Assembly (NCBI GenBank): GCA_038496675.1 | Contig: CM076649.1 | Coordinates: forward strand, 15,743,019 to 15,807,018 | Length of the DNA: 64,000 nucleotides | Direction of reading: 5' to 3' | Source of the DNA: Rachycentron canadum | Taxonomy: Eukaryota; Chordata; Actinopteri; Carangiformes; Rachycentridae | Shown here: one piece after another, positions 40,826 through 53,700 of the stretch | How positions within the stretch are numbered: the stretch's first letter is position 1 | Layout: each line of letters opens with the position of its first letter | The notes under the pieces: generated by a model | The model's database searches: none | What the model saw: only the letters and a program-made list of their open reading frames with translations | Told to the model about the DNA's origin: nothing | Program-made: the position numbers and the translations under genes

Positions 40826-42695
40826 ACACACTTCAACGTTGCGCTAGCTGATAACTTGTGTTCTTTAATTCATCCTTTACTGGTTTCGTAGCTGTTGTTG
40901 TTTTTTTTTTTTTTTAGCAGAATTAAGTTGAGGAAATTGGTCTTTTAAAGTGTAAACTGACGAGGTTACACAAACTGTTATCTGTTATCAAACTGTTATC
41001 TTAACATCCAACGCTTACATGCAGCCGTTTGAATTTTAACGGTTCGACCAGCCGAGATGTCTGAGGTCAAACTGAAAAGCAATGTTCTAACTGTGCTGTT
41101 AATGTAGACATGTTTGCTCTGTCTGTTTGTTTCCATATTAAAGTGGCGAACTACTTGTTTGCACCCATTCAGGCAAGTGCCTTGGAGAGTCAGTTACATT
41201 TAAAAACTGTACTGTAGCATATTTACAGTGGAAATTGTTCACGAGTTCAAATCCATCTGTCTGGTATGTAATGTTGGAGCAGTGTTTAGCTGGACTTTAC
41301 AAAACGTCAGTGAAGTGTTTGAGAAACCCTTCGCTGGTTAAAATAATGTTTTTCTTCATAATATTTATACTTAAACTATACACCGACTCAGTGGCAAAGT
41401 CACATAAACTGTTGTTAAGGTAGTTTTAAAAAACTTTTGCCCTTTCGCCTTATATACAGTACACACTTCAACGTTGCGCTAGCTGATAACTTGTGTTCTT
41501 TAATTCATCCTTTACTGGTTTCGTAGTTTTTTTTGTTTTTTTTTTTTAGCAGAATTAAGTTGAGGAAATTGGTCTTTTAAAGTGTAAACTGACGAGGTTA
41601 CACAAACTGTTATCTGTTATCAAACTGTTATCTTAACATCCAACGCTTACATGCAGCCGTTTGAATTTTAACGGTTCGACCAGCCGAGATGTCTGAGGTC
41701 AAACTGAAAAGCAATGTTCTAACTGTGCTGTTAATGTAGACATGTTTGCTCTGTCTGTTTGTTTCCATATTAAAGTGGCGAACTACTTGTTTGCACCCAT
41801 TCAGGCAAGTGCCTTGGAGAGTCAGTTACATTTAAAAACTGTACTGTAGCATATTTACAGTGGAAATTGTTCACGAGTTCAAATCCATCTGTCTGGTATG
41901 TAATGTTGGAGCAGTGTTTAGCTGGACTTTACAAAACGTCAGTGAAGTGTTTGAGAAACCCTTCGCTGGTTAAAATAATGTTTTTCTTCATAATATTTAT
42001 ACTTAAACTATACACCGACTCAGTGGCAAAGTCACATAAACTGTTGTTAAGGTAGTTTTAAAAAACTTTTGCCCTTTCGCCTTATATACAGTACACACTT
42101 CAACGTTGCGCTAGCTGATAACTTGTGTTCTTTAATTCATCCTTTACTGGTTTCGTAGTTTTTTTTGTTTTTTTTTTTTAGCAGAATTAAGTTGAGGAAA
42201 TTGGTCTTTTAAAGTGTAAACTGACGAGGTTACACAAACTTTTAGGGTTATCTTAATATCCAACGCTTACATGCAGCCGTTTGAATTTCAACGGTTCGAC
42301 CAGCCGAGATGTCTGAGGTCAAACTGAAAAGCAATGTTATAACTGTGCTGTTAATGTAGACATGTTTGCTCTGTCTGTTTCCATATTAAAGTGGCGAACT
42401 TAACGAACTACTAGTTTGCACCCCTTGGAGAGTCAGTTACATTTAAAAACTGTACTGTAGCATATTTACAGTGGAAATTGTTCAAATCCATCTGTCTGGT
42501 ATGTGATGTTGGAGCAGTGTTTAGCTGGACTTTACAAAATGTCAGTGAAGTGTTTGAGAAACCCTTCGCTGGTTTAAATAATGTTTTTCTTCATAACATT
42601 TATACTTAAACTATACACTGACTCAGTGGCAAAGTCACATAAACTGTTGTTAAGGTAGTTTTAAAAAACTTTTGCCCTTTCACCTTATATAGAGT
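40826..42695 (+). repeat. Three-copy ~632-bp tandem repeat upstream of the dnah1 coding region
   Basis: Copies run 40826-41460 (635 bases), 41461-42092 (632) and 42093-42695 (603). Each starts with ACACACTTCAACGTTGCG and ends near CTTATATA. Copies 1 and 2 look identical apart from a poly-T tract; copy 3 has substitutions and several small deletions. Identical 62-codon open frames at 41235 and 41867 are by-products of the duplication and are not preserved in copy 3, so I do not call them coding. The array sits in the presumed 5'UTR intron of dnah1. Confidence 0.93.
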
Positions 42696-42813
42696 ACATT
42701 AAGATCAAAATAACTTATCTTTCTTCTACATATTAAATATAGCAGTCCATGTTATTTAATTACAGGGTATTATATCCAGGATTAATTGTTCTGCTATTTT
42801 ATTCTGCTAGAAA

Positions 42814-45800
42814 ATGGCGGGAAAAAATGTACCTGGTTTTGGGGGAATGGTGCCACATCCCCCCAGCCAACGGCCGAAGCCCAAGCCACATTTAAATCAC
42901 AGGCGCCTCTCTCTAATCAAGACATACTGTCTGAATGAACAGGAGGGCCTCTCGGATAGCACTACATCCAGGTTCAAGGTAAAAAACACATGAGGTCATG
43001 TAATTAATGTTAATTCTGGCAGAGATTTTCCAAAGTTACAACCATCATGACTCCATCTGATCAGTGCAATTTCTTTGAACAGGATTACCATGGACCTGTC
43101 TCACATATATCTCAGAATCCTTACTTCTCTCAGAGTGGAGTTACACCCAAGGTCCAGATAGCTTATCAAACCATTCCCGGTCAGGCACCCCGCAATTTAA
43201 CAATAGAGAGGTTTGTATTCACCATGTATGACAAAAGAGGACACTTAATTTGTTAAGCTGATTGTTTTTTCATACTAAACATGGTACTGGCAATGGAGTC
43301 CATGAATTATTTTAACTGCTTATTTTATGATGGTTGATGGTTTATTTACAGTTTTTATTGTTATCTTGTAGATGTCGGAGGGAATATTTGAGTTTAGATT
43401 TTGAACAGCTGCTGGCAGAAAAGGGCATCGACTCTAATCTTATAATGCCAAGACATCCAAGCAGTAGTGATGAGGATCCCGTATCACCCTATCTCCAACT
43501 GGAGGTGAGCCAGTTACTGCTGAAATCCTTTAGCATTTTAGTTTTGGATTACCATTACATCTCATAATTTGGGGTGCTGCACCATGCCACACCTATGTTT
43601 CTTGCATTTCTCCCTTAGATATTTGACAATGAGGAGTATGACTGTAGGACTCCAGAAGACTGGCTCATCCTGGGCAATGCTGAAGGTTCACCTGATCGAA
43701 AACCTATCCCTGCAAAAGCACTGCTGCCAACAGACAACAATACTCCTTCTGGTAAAATGTCCGCAGAAATATACTGCATAAACAGATACAAACATAGATA
43801 TTATATTCTGTTCTTTGATGGTTAATCTATGTTCTCTCTTTTGAAGAGGACACTAAAAGCTCCTGCCTGAAGTACAGCTGGCAATTGGTTGGGGTTCTTG
43901 ACTACAGTAAAGAGAAAGGCCAGTACCTGGTCCAAAAGGTTCACGAAAACAGCAAAGTTACAGCTGAAGAAGGAAATCCTATTCCAAATGAAAGACACAA
44001 AAAGAATACATTTCCTGGTTTGTTTTTATGTGTTTGCACCACAATCAGACAGCATTATCTCATAATAGTCTCTAACACCATCTATCATTTTATGTCATGT
44101 ATACTTTCCCTCTTCTTCTGTTGGATAGGGGTAAATGATTTGCTACCAGGCACAACGCACTGGGTACCCAGGATCAGACTGCTATTCTTTGCTGAGGATC
44201 CACGTGTCTTTGTTGAACGGCTTCAGTTTGCCCTGCGCTCAAGGGAGAACACAGAGGCCCTGATCTTATACCACTTGTCTGTGGACTGCATGCCTATCTG
44301 GAAGGGAACACCATCTCTTGATACCCACAGTCTTGAGAGTATAAGAAAACGTGCCCTTTCAGCCCCTGGGCTCAGGCAGAGCATGTAAGTAATGTCTGTC
44401 ATATTACTGCTGTCATATTACTAATGGGGGTGGGGGTTAGTAATATCACTGAGCTCACAGAGTTGAAAATGTTATCTAATAAAAGGTAATAGGAATAAAG
44501 CAGATATTATCTGTGCAGAACTGAGAAGTGTATAGGGGAACTGGAGAGACAGGTCAAACTGGATTATGACCGTACTATGAACCGCATGATCTTCGACAAA
44601 TTTGCGATGAGAATCCCAGACGAGTTTGCACAGATCACTCTGCCTAAGAAGGAACCTGAGTATGTACCAGAAAAAGGTGAGCGAATTGGCCTTGTACACA
44701 TTTGTTTAAGTCACTGGAGTCAAGATTAAAGAAATGTATTAGAAGCCAAAACCTGGTATTCACCTCAGAATCTAAATAATGGGTTGTTACTCTTTCAGAA
44801 CGCATTCCAGTTCCTCATTTTGACTATAAGGAGAACAAAGCTGCATTTGTCTTCCACTCTATGCTGACAAAAGCAGAGGTGATCTTTGCATTATCTGAAA
44901 TATGGTCTGAGTGTAACAAAGTAGCAACCATGAGGCTGCTCAATGTCACCTTGCCCAAACCACTGCAACTGAAGAAGTTTGAAGTTGTCCAGACTCAAAT
45001 GCTTAATCAGGTATTGTAACATCAAGGTATATTTTCTTGTGCTGACTTTTTGTAATCAAGGCAAAGTTGGCTTATCCATGATTAAATAAATTCCAACTTT
45101 CCAACTTTAACTGTAGACTAGAGGCTACATTTTTGAAAAGTTTTTTAAGGGTTAGTATATATAAATACCTGGGATTTACCAGAGAAACTAAATGATGCAG
45201 ACATAAAAGATAGCTGACCTCCGTGAATAAAGAAGCATTAAATCTTTCTTCTGCCTCTTTAGATGAACTTGTATCTACGGGAGACATGGGCGATCACACT
45301 GAGCAGCATTATCCGTTCCAATCTGAGATATGTTGGCAAGGGCACGTACAACGTAAATGAGTCTCAATGGGACATTTATAAAATGTCCAAGCTATTCAAA
45401 CTGACGTCTGTTGTGCACTACAAGATGCAGAACTCCCTACGCGACCTTGTGCAGAGTTCACTGAACAGCTTCACTCACCTTTTGTTGGATGCCTGTCACA
45501 GTGCGCTGACATGTCCGCAGGACCTGGTCTGGGGGAGCAGTCTCATCACTAGCCCGTACAAGTAAGACAACATGCACTTGCACATGTAGTATAAACACAC
45601 ATGCAGTTATGCATGGTTATAAACATCACTCACTTCTGTTCTCACATGTATCAAGATTATCTTATTCTCTCACTGTATCCTGAAGTCAGTTATACTTTAT
45701 ATACTTGGTTAATTTTAAGTGACCATGAGCACGACTTAACCTGTTACTGTTTAATATTCAGAATTGTGTTGATAATATGACTCCATTGTCCATGCCTAGG

Positions 45801-47757
45801 CCTAAAAACAAACCACTCTTCCTGGTTGACTTGGTTCTGGACCAGACTGGGGTATCTTACAGCACACCGCTGGAGAATTTTGAGAAGTCTATTGTTAGCC
45901 TGTTTGATAAGAGCATTAAGGCCACATACAATGTACCACTGCTCGATAAGGTAAAATAAACTCAGTTACACAGCATTTAATATCAAATGAAAATGGATTT
46001 AACTGATCATCTCTTGTCCATGCAAGTTGGTGATGGTGAAGATATTTATTGGTGACGATCCAGTACTCCAGTCAGTGATGTTGTTGGAACCAGAAGTAAC
46101 TGAGCTGAGAGAGACGATCCGCAATGCACTATCACATGCAACCATACCGCTCAGGGCTTATGCTGCTGAATATGAAAAATATTTAGAGCTACACAATGTG
46201 GACATAGAAACCCATGTCAAGTAAGTTATGTTTTTAGGTCTCAAAACTGGTCACAAGTGTACAGACTTGTGTCTTCACATTTAGGATGCTTTCTTCGTTG
46301 AATAAAATAAATGTTTTCCTCTGAATGATTTCTCATTCCTGTTCCTGTTCCTCTATTTTGCTGCCAGCTCTCATACACATCCAGAACAGACATCCCAAGA
46401 AGTGAAGAAAGAGGTAGAGCAACATCTTCAAGAAAAGGAAAATATTGAAAACTCATTGCCATCCTCCATTGTGATTGGTCCATTTATTGTCCGTGTGGAG
46501 GCTACACGTGAGGCTCTTGCCAACAAAAGAAAGGCTTTAGCCAATGCAATGCTGGATCGCCTGGCTCTGACGCTACGCAAGAAGATTGATTATGTAAGCA
46601 ATTTGTTCAGTATTTCATTATATATGTGTGAGAATCATGTATTGAGGTATTATTGAGGGGCTGCATTTACCTCAACTTAAGAATGACCTTTACTGCTTTC
46701 TTAACTTGTGTTGTGAATGTTGTAATCTTGTGTGTATAGGCATGTGAAAACTGTGACATTATGAGTAGAAAGCTACATGAGAAGCCCAACGGCATTGAGG
46801 AACTGACTGAAAAGAGGGACTGGATGAAACAAATCCCAGAAAATCTCAAGAGCTATAAGGTACAGATTGAAGTGATGGGATGAATTCTCTCATTCACACC
46901 ATATGAAGGGTTACTTTGCCAATAGCACTTTTCCAATCTGTCCACAATAGGAACTTCTTAGCAAGGTCCTATTAGACTATGAGGTAGTAGAAGAACTTTG
47001 GTACTGTGTTTCAGACGAGGATTTTAAAAAAAAGTAAGTGCATATTCAACATGTTAATAAAAAACTCTCTTCATGAATATGTTCTAATGTGGCATTAAGA
47101 ATGATGTAATGGGAGTTTTTGTACTGATTGTCATAGTTACTTATTTATTCAGGTGGACAGCTATTGGATGGCCTCAAAGGATAGTTAGCGAAATGGAAGC
47201 AGCAGTCATCCAGCATGTGGAGGATGAAAAGCGCTTCCTCCTGATCCTGGCATCGGAACATGACAACTTCAATGAGCAAATACATGCTTTACAGGTTATC
47301 TGAGACAATTAGGGTTCTTAGTTGTATAACTACTTACTACAGTATTGACTCAGGCCAAGTGCCCACTACTTCCAGATGGGTTCCCAGCGATTTTCAGATG
47401 AATATTCAGAAATGTTCCTAACACCACAGGAATTGTCTTGTCATTATAATTATTCATAATAAGTAATTAGTATCTTTATCAACTACTGTTGTCTTTTTAA
47501 CTTCTTCTTTTAACTTTATTAAGGCATTTGTTTGTTGTGTTTTCATGTTAGAAATGTTTCATGAAAGTAAGATCATAAATTCCTCTAACTGTGTTTTATA
47601 GATGTTGGTTGCTGGGCTTAAGGCATGTGCAGACATTGCTCGTGCCCATAAAATGGCCAATGAGGTTAGGCATATACAGACGCAGCTGAAGGAATGCCAG
47701 ACTCTGGCCCAAACCTACAACTCCAGAAAACGTCTCTTCGGTCTTCCTGTTACGAGG
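42814..47757 (+). other. dnah1: dnah1 exons 1-16: N-terminal tail
   Basis: Exons are 42814-42978, 43083-43210, 43372-43504, 43619-43751, 43847-44017, 44129-44384, 44519-44676, 44799-45010, 45263-45561, 45800-45950, 46027-46220, 46368-46593, 46740-46859, 46951-47033, 47153-47294 and 47602-47757. They encode residues 1 to about 909, the tail that docks the motor to the inner arm and binds light or intermediate partners. Recognisable DNAH1 blocks include MPRHPSSSDEDP, VFDNE-like IFDNEEYDCRTP and LPSSIVIGPF. The N-terminus appears shorter than in mammals. Confidence 0.88.
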
Positions 47758-50700
47758 GTAAGTGCAAGAGAGTATGTCAGGAGGAAGGGATTTTTACATA
47801 CATTGTGTCATTTTGTCACAGTTGGAAACGTCATGCTTTTTCTGACAATTACACATTTATATTACAGTATAATCATCTACAGAAGCTGGTTAAGGCCTTC
47901 CAGCCTTTTAAAGACCTATGGACCACCGCTTCTGATTGGCTACATTGGCATGAGGGCTGGCTCAGAAACCCACTATCTTCCATCGACCCTGAGCAGCTTG
48001 AGCGCAGTGTCACAGATGCCCACAAGACCATGCACAAATGTATCAAACAGCTCAAGGACGTTCCTGGTAGGTGACACATCTATCACCATTCAAACTAGAC
48101 AAAATAAAGTGTGGTTTTTTATGTGTTGTGGCTGACCAGCTTTTTTCACTTCTCCCTCTGTCTAACATGACACTAGACTGCCAGATGGTGGCAACTTTAA
48201 TCTGCAGCGAGATCGAGGACTTCCTTCCTCACATCCCTCTGATTCAGGGCCTGAGGAACCCAGGGATGAGGATCCGCCACTGGGAAATGCTTTCTGAACG
48301 TATTCAGATGAAAGTCACGCTCAAAGACAACCTGAGGTTCTGCCTGAAGCTTGGCCTGCAGAATTACGTGGATGACATAACTCATGTGGCTGAGGTGGCT
48401 GGGAAAGAGTACAGCATTGAGCAGGTACCTTGAAACCACAGTTATACTTTAAATGCAGTGCTGTATGAAGTATTTTGTTATGTTTTGTATAGGTTTTGAG
48501 ATGAAGAGAGTGTTGCTGTAGAAAGTTTGGAGAGAATGGGTGCAGCTTATTTTTGCATACTCAGGTGAAAGTAGTCACATGGCAGCTTATATACTGATGT
48601 AAGCTGCTGTGTGACCCATCAGTGTGGAACAGCTTCCTTATTTTTTTATTTATTTCAAAATTGTAACCATGCGCCTTTTAATATGCACTCTACGCTGTAT
48701 GGTGTCCTAAATGTCTGCTGCTGTTTGGCACAGATTAAATGTGTGAGGAGCAAAAAAGTCCACTTAGGGAGAAAGATATGGTGGATGAATGGGTCAAGCA
48801 CAGGACTACTATTATCATATTATTATTCTTAGACATAATTTACTTATTATCTTGTCTTTATTATTCTATTTATTTTTCAGTGGCAAATATTAAAATAGAC
48901 CATTTCACAACATTAACCTTGTTTTCGACAGCTTTTCTGCTAGAAATTTGACCATGTGACTTATTGAAGTGGTCCAGAACAGCCTAAAATGTCACATACA
49001 GACAGCATTGTTTGCTACTGACACATGGGTGCATTACAGCATCTGCCCTTATTTTAAACCTCTGTTCTTTTAACAGTAGGGGCAACTGAGTGCTGTGCAA
49101 TCATCTACAAAATTATGAAATAGAAGCAAGGTGACTGGTGGTTTCTTAGTTAAGTGCAACACTTAAGTGTGTGTAAATATCTCCAATACAACTGGTGGCT
49201 ACTACCTTCTTTTCACACCTTCTCCGTCAGGCACTGAGAAAGATGGAGCAAGAGTGGGAAACAGTAGTTTTTGATGTGCTGCCCTACAAGGAGACAGGCA
49301 CCTACATCCTGAAGAGCCCAGATGAAGCATCCCAGTTGCTGGATGACCACATTGTCTTGACACAGAGCATCTCCTTCTCTCCCTTCAAGAAAGCCTTTGA
49401 GGGTCGTATCAACACCTGGGAGAACAAGCTCAGAATGACCCAAGTACAAACACAGATGCACACATACTCCTCTAACATTATCGTACAGTGGCTTATGTTG
49501 TGCTATGTTGTGCTACTGCCCTCTTCTGGTCCTTGCAGGATGTGCTGGAGGAGTGGCTGACATGCCAGCGTTCCTGGCTCTACTTGGAGCCAATCTTCAG
49601 CTCTGATGACATCAACCAGCAGCTGCCTGAAGAGGGAAAAACATATCAGCTCATTGAGCGAAAATGGAAAAATATAATGAAAAGTGCCTTCAATAATCCA
49701 ACGGTCAGAGCTTCCACACTTCATATTAAAGGACAGAGCTTGGAACAGATAATAATTATGCTGAAGTATTTTTAACCACTTATGTGTGTTTCTTTGTTTA
49801 TTTCTAGGTGATTAAGCTGTGCCCAGATGCTCATCTACTTGACACCCTTAAGAAGTGCAACAAATCTTTAGAGCAAGTGCAGAAGGGTCTTAGTGAGTAC
49901 TTGGAGACAAAACGAGGGTCTTTCCCCAGGTAAGCCTGAGTCCAAATGTCCTGAAGTCACTTTATGCACTCAGTCTTTTGATTCCACACGTCACTTTTTC
50001 TGTGACTATTTGTTTGTAGGTTTTACTTCCTGTCAGATGATGAGCTGCTGGAGATTCTTTCCCAGACCAAAGATCCCACTGCTGTTCAACCACACCTGCG
50101 CAAATGTTTTGAGAACATTGCACAGGTCTGTTTTGCCTGGTTGTTTTTTTTTTTTTTTAAATTACTCTATTGATAGACTATTGGAAACACAACATGCGTA
50201 ATAGTACATAGTAATAGGACATAGTAATACATAACAGTCATGTGGTGTACATGACTGAGACATCTGTTGGTTCTCAGCTTCAATTCCAGTCAGACCTACA
50301 GATCACACACATGTATTCTGGAGAAGGGGAGGAGGTGAAGCTGTTCCTGCCAGTGTTGCCTACTGGAAATGTGGAAGACTGGCTAAGGGAAGTGGAGAAG
50401 TCTATGAAGGCCACATTAAGGGAGAACATTAACAGCTCGCTCAAAATCTACCATGAGGTCTGCGATCTTGACCTTCAGTTTGATTGTTATGATGGGTTTT
50501 CTACTTTTGTATAGGTTGTTTTTTATATTTCAAATTTATGTATTTTTATAATGTCCAGCCTTGTTTCACACAATCTTTGTGTGTCCTCTCGGCTCAACAG
50601 CATCCTCGTGTCGAGTGGGTTTTATCATGGCCTGGTCAAGTGGTGATAGCTGGATGTCAGGTGTTCTGGACTACTGAGGTGTCTGAGGCTTTGGAGAAGG

Positions 50701-53700
50701 GAGACTTAGCCGATCGCCTTCATCCCCAACTACAGACACAGGTGTGGACTTATCATTCTTTTTGACATTGTTGTTATTATTATTAGACTGGCAAATCACA
50801 CTAGCACTTTACAATCTTCACATTTAAGAATATTTTTTCTTCTCGTTTCTTCAGCTGGATGACCTGGTGCATTTAGTGAGACAAGGTCTCTCTAAAATGC
50901 AGCGAGCCGTTCTGTCGGCCCTCATCGTTATAGAAGTCCATGCTAAGGATGTAGCAGCCAAGCTGGTAGAGCAAGGTGTCTCAAGCGTCAATGACTTTCA
51001 ATGGATAAGCCAACTGAGGTAATTTATTTTATACTGTTTTTTGTCTTTTTACTCGCAATCTTTTACTGTTACTTTTGTCACTGAACTTGACCAATTTTAA
51101 AAATTGTGTATGCGGCAATGAGTGACATACTGATTGTTTGTAGGTACTACTGGGCAAAAGATGACTTGTACATCCGTGCTGTAAATGCAGAGTTCTTGTA
51201 TGGATATGAGTACCTTGGTAACTCTGGACGCCTGGTCATCACCCCGCTCACTGACAGGTAGTCATATAGCTCCCAGGAATAATGTTATCCACTCTGTTTT
51301 TGACTGAATGCCATGAACTTCTTTGAACACACTGCTTTTTGGGTCTTTCAGATGCTACCTGACCCTTACAGGAGCTCTCCACCTGAAGTTTGGAGGAGCT
51401 CCCGCAGGTCCTGCTGGGACAGGAAAGACAGAAACCACTAAAGACCTGGGAAAGGCTCTTGCCATCCAGACAGTGGTTTTTAATTGCTCTGACCAGCTGG
51501 ACTTCTTTGCGATGGGCAAATTCCTCAAAGGACTGGCAAGGTTAGAGGCATTTACACTTAAGTGTAAAGGATTGTCAATTTTTCTGTTGAGTGTTGCCAT
51601 CAATCATATTCTTGTGGGATTCTTATCTGCCATCCGTCCTTTAGCTCTGGTGCCTGGGCATGCTTTGATGAGTTTAATCGTATTGATGTGGAGGTGCTGT
51701 CTGTGGTGGCACAACAGATCACCACCATACAAAAGGCGCAACAGCAAAGGGTGAGAAACTGGTTGAATAGAAATTCACACAGTGGCACCCACAGTACTTA
51801 TCCACCTTCTTTACTTATTTACTTCTATTTGTGTTACAAGTACTGTACATAATTACAGAGCTTTTTATTTTGTATGAATGTACAGTACAATTTTTAGATT
51901 GCATAAATTACAGTGAAGTATTTTGTTGAATAAATGTCTCCTTCTGACCATTACACAGACCTGGAAACATTACTGTACAGCATAGTAATGCCTAAAGTAT
52001 CACACATGGTTCTATTTCTACAAAATAGCATTAATGTCAAAGTAAATCATAAGATATTTGTAAAAAGTGCAATATGCATTACTAGCTTTTCATTAGTCAT
52101 TAATTACAGAATATTTAATAATCAAAATATTCCATTATCTCATTGAATATACATTTTTGCATTTTAAGATATTACACTGCTAAATAGAAGACATGTAGGC
52201 CAGATGCACACTGAAAAAGGCAGTCCAATGTATCTCCAACATAATTTTGTGCATGTTGTGCTTTTAGGCAGAGCGGTTTATGTTTGAGGGGTCAGAGATC
52301 CCTCTTGTCCCTTCTTGCGCCGTATTCATTACCATGAATCCTGGTTACGCTGGCCGCACAGAACTGCCTGACAATCTTAAGGTTTGAAATGATAATTGAG
52401 ACTTAAATAACTGTGTAACACTGATGATAAGCAGATTGGGTTCAATAAATGAGATTTTACTTCTACAGGCCCTGTTTCGTCCTGTTGCCATGATGGTCCC
52501 TGACTATGCAATGATAGCTGAGATCTCCTTGTACTCGTTTGGCTTCAGTGATGCCGAAGTCCTCTCCAAGAAGATCACCACCACTTTCAAGCTGTCCTCT
52601 GAACAGCTCAGCTCTCAGGTATGAGGATCTAGATGATATCAAAATTAAAATTAGTTTTATCTCCACATAGTAAGTACTAAGAAAATGCATGAAGTCCATG
52701 AAAGTCCATGAAAGTACAAGTATGAGATAATTGTGACAGGCATTACTTTATAAAATATGATCATACAACACAGTTAATACAATGTACAGATTGTAATGAC
52801 ATAAGGCAAAATAAACAAATGTTTTATATATGTTTTAGTAAGAATGTAAGAATAAGAAAGATGTAAAGGTATTCTTTTACTCTTGTTTATCTTAAGGACC
52901 ATTATGATTTTGGTATGAGAGCTGTGAAGACTGTGATTTCAGCTGCTGGAAACCTGAAGAGAGAAAATCCTCACATGAATGAGGTTGGAAATACCTGTTT
53001 TATTTGGGTGAAAGCAAAGTATAAGAAAACATGACAGAGTTATTGAATAGCATTTTTAAAACTCTTCACTGTCTTCCAGGAGCTGATCTGTCTGCGGGCC
53101 ATTCAAGACGTCAACGTACCAAAATTTTTACAGGATGACCTGAAGCTTTTCAAGGGTATTGTGTCTGATCTTTTCCCTAAGACAAAACAAGAGCCAATCA
53201 ACTATGGAACACTTGAAGAGTCAATACGCAATGTCTGCATCAAGAAGAGTCTCAAAGATGTGGATGGTTGGTGTTTTTCTCAGATATTGTGTTATCTCTA
53301 TTTATAGAATTAGTAAATGACAGCATTGTGGTGATTGCAGGGTATATTAGTAAGTGCATTCAACTGTATGAGACCACCGTGGTGAGACATGGTCTGATGT
53401 TGGTTGGACCCCCTGGATCTGGTAAAACAAAGGTGAGTCTTTTACATGTCGCTATAGTGATTACAATTTATTGCAAAAAGTTTGTAATGAATTGCGTTTC
53501 ACAGTGTAGAGTCCTGTATGCAAGCATTACTGTTGAATGTTTTAGTGTTATGAGATACTAGGTGCAGCAATAACTGCTCTGAAGGGCCAACCCTCTGTGA
53601 GTGGGGATGTGTATGAGCCAGTTCAGATATATGTCCTCAACCCCAAATCTATCACCATGGGCCAGCTCTATGGGGAGTATGACTTGCTCACACATGAGTG

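Noticed and set aside
41030..41260. tRNA-like B-box words (GGTTCGACC and GAGTTCAAATCC) in the tandem repeat, hinting at a tRNA-derived SINE
   Set aside because: No A box at the right spacing, no cloverleaf pairing visible, and the second word is lost in copy 3.
41235..42055. Two identical 62-codon open frames, suggesting a duplicated small gene
   Set aside because: They are copies of the same tandem-repeat unit. The third copy does not keep the frame, and nothing resembles a known protein.
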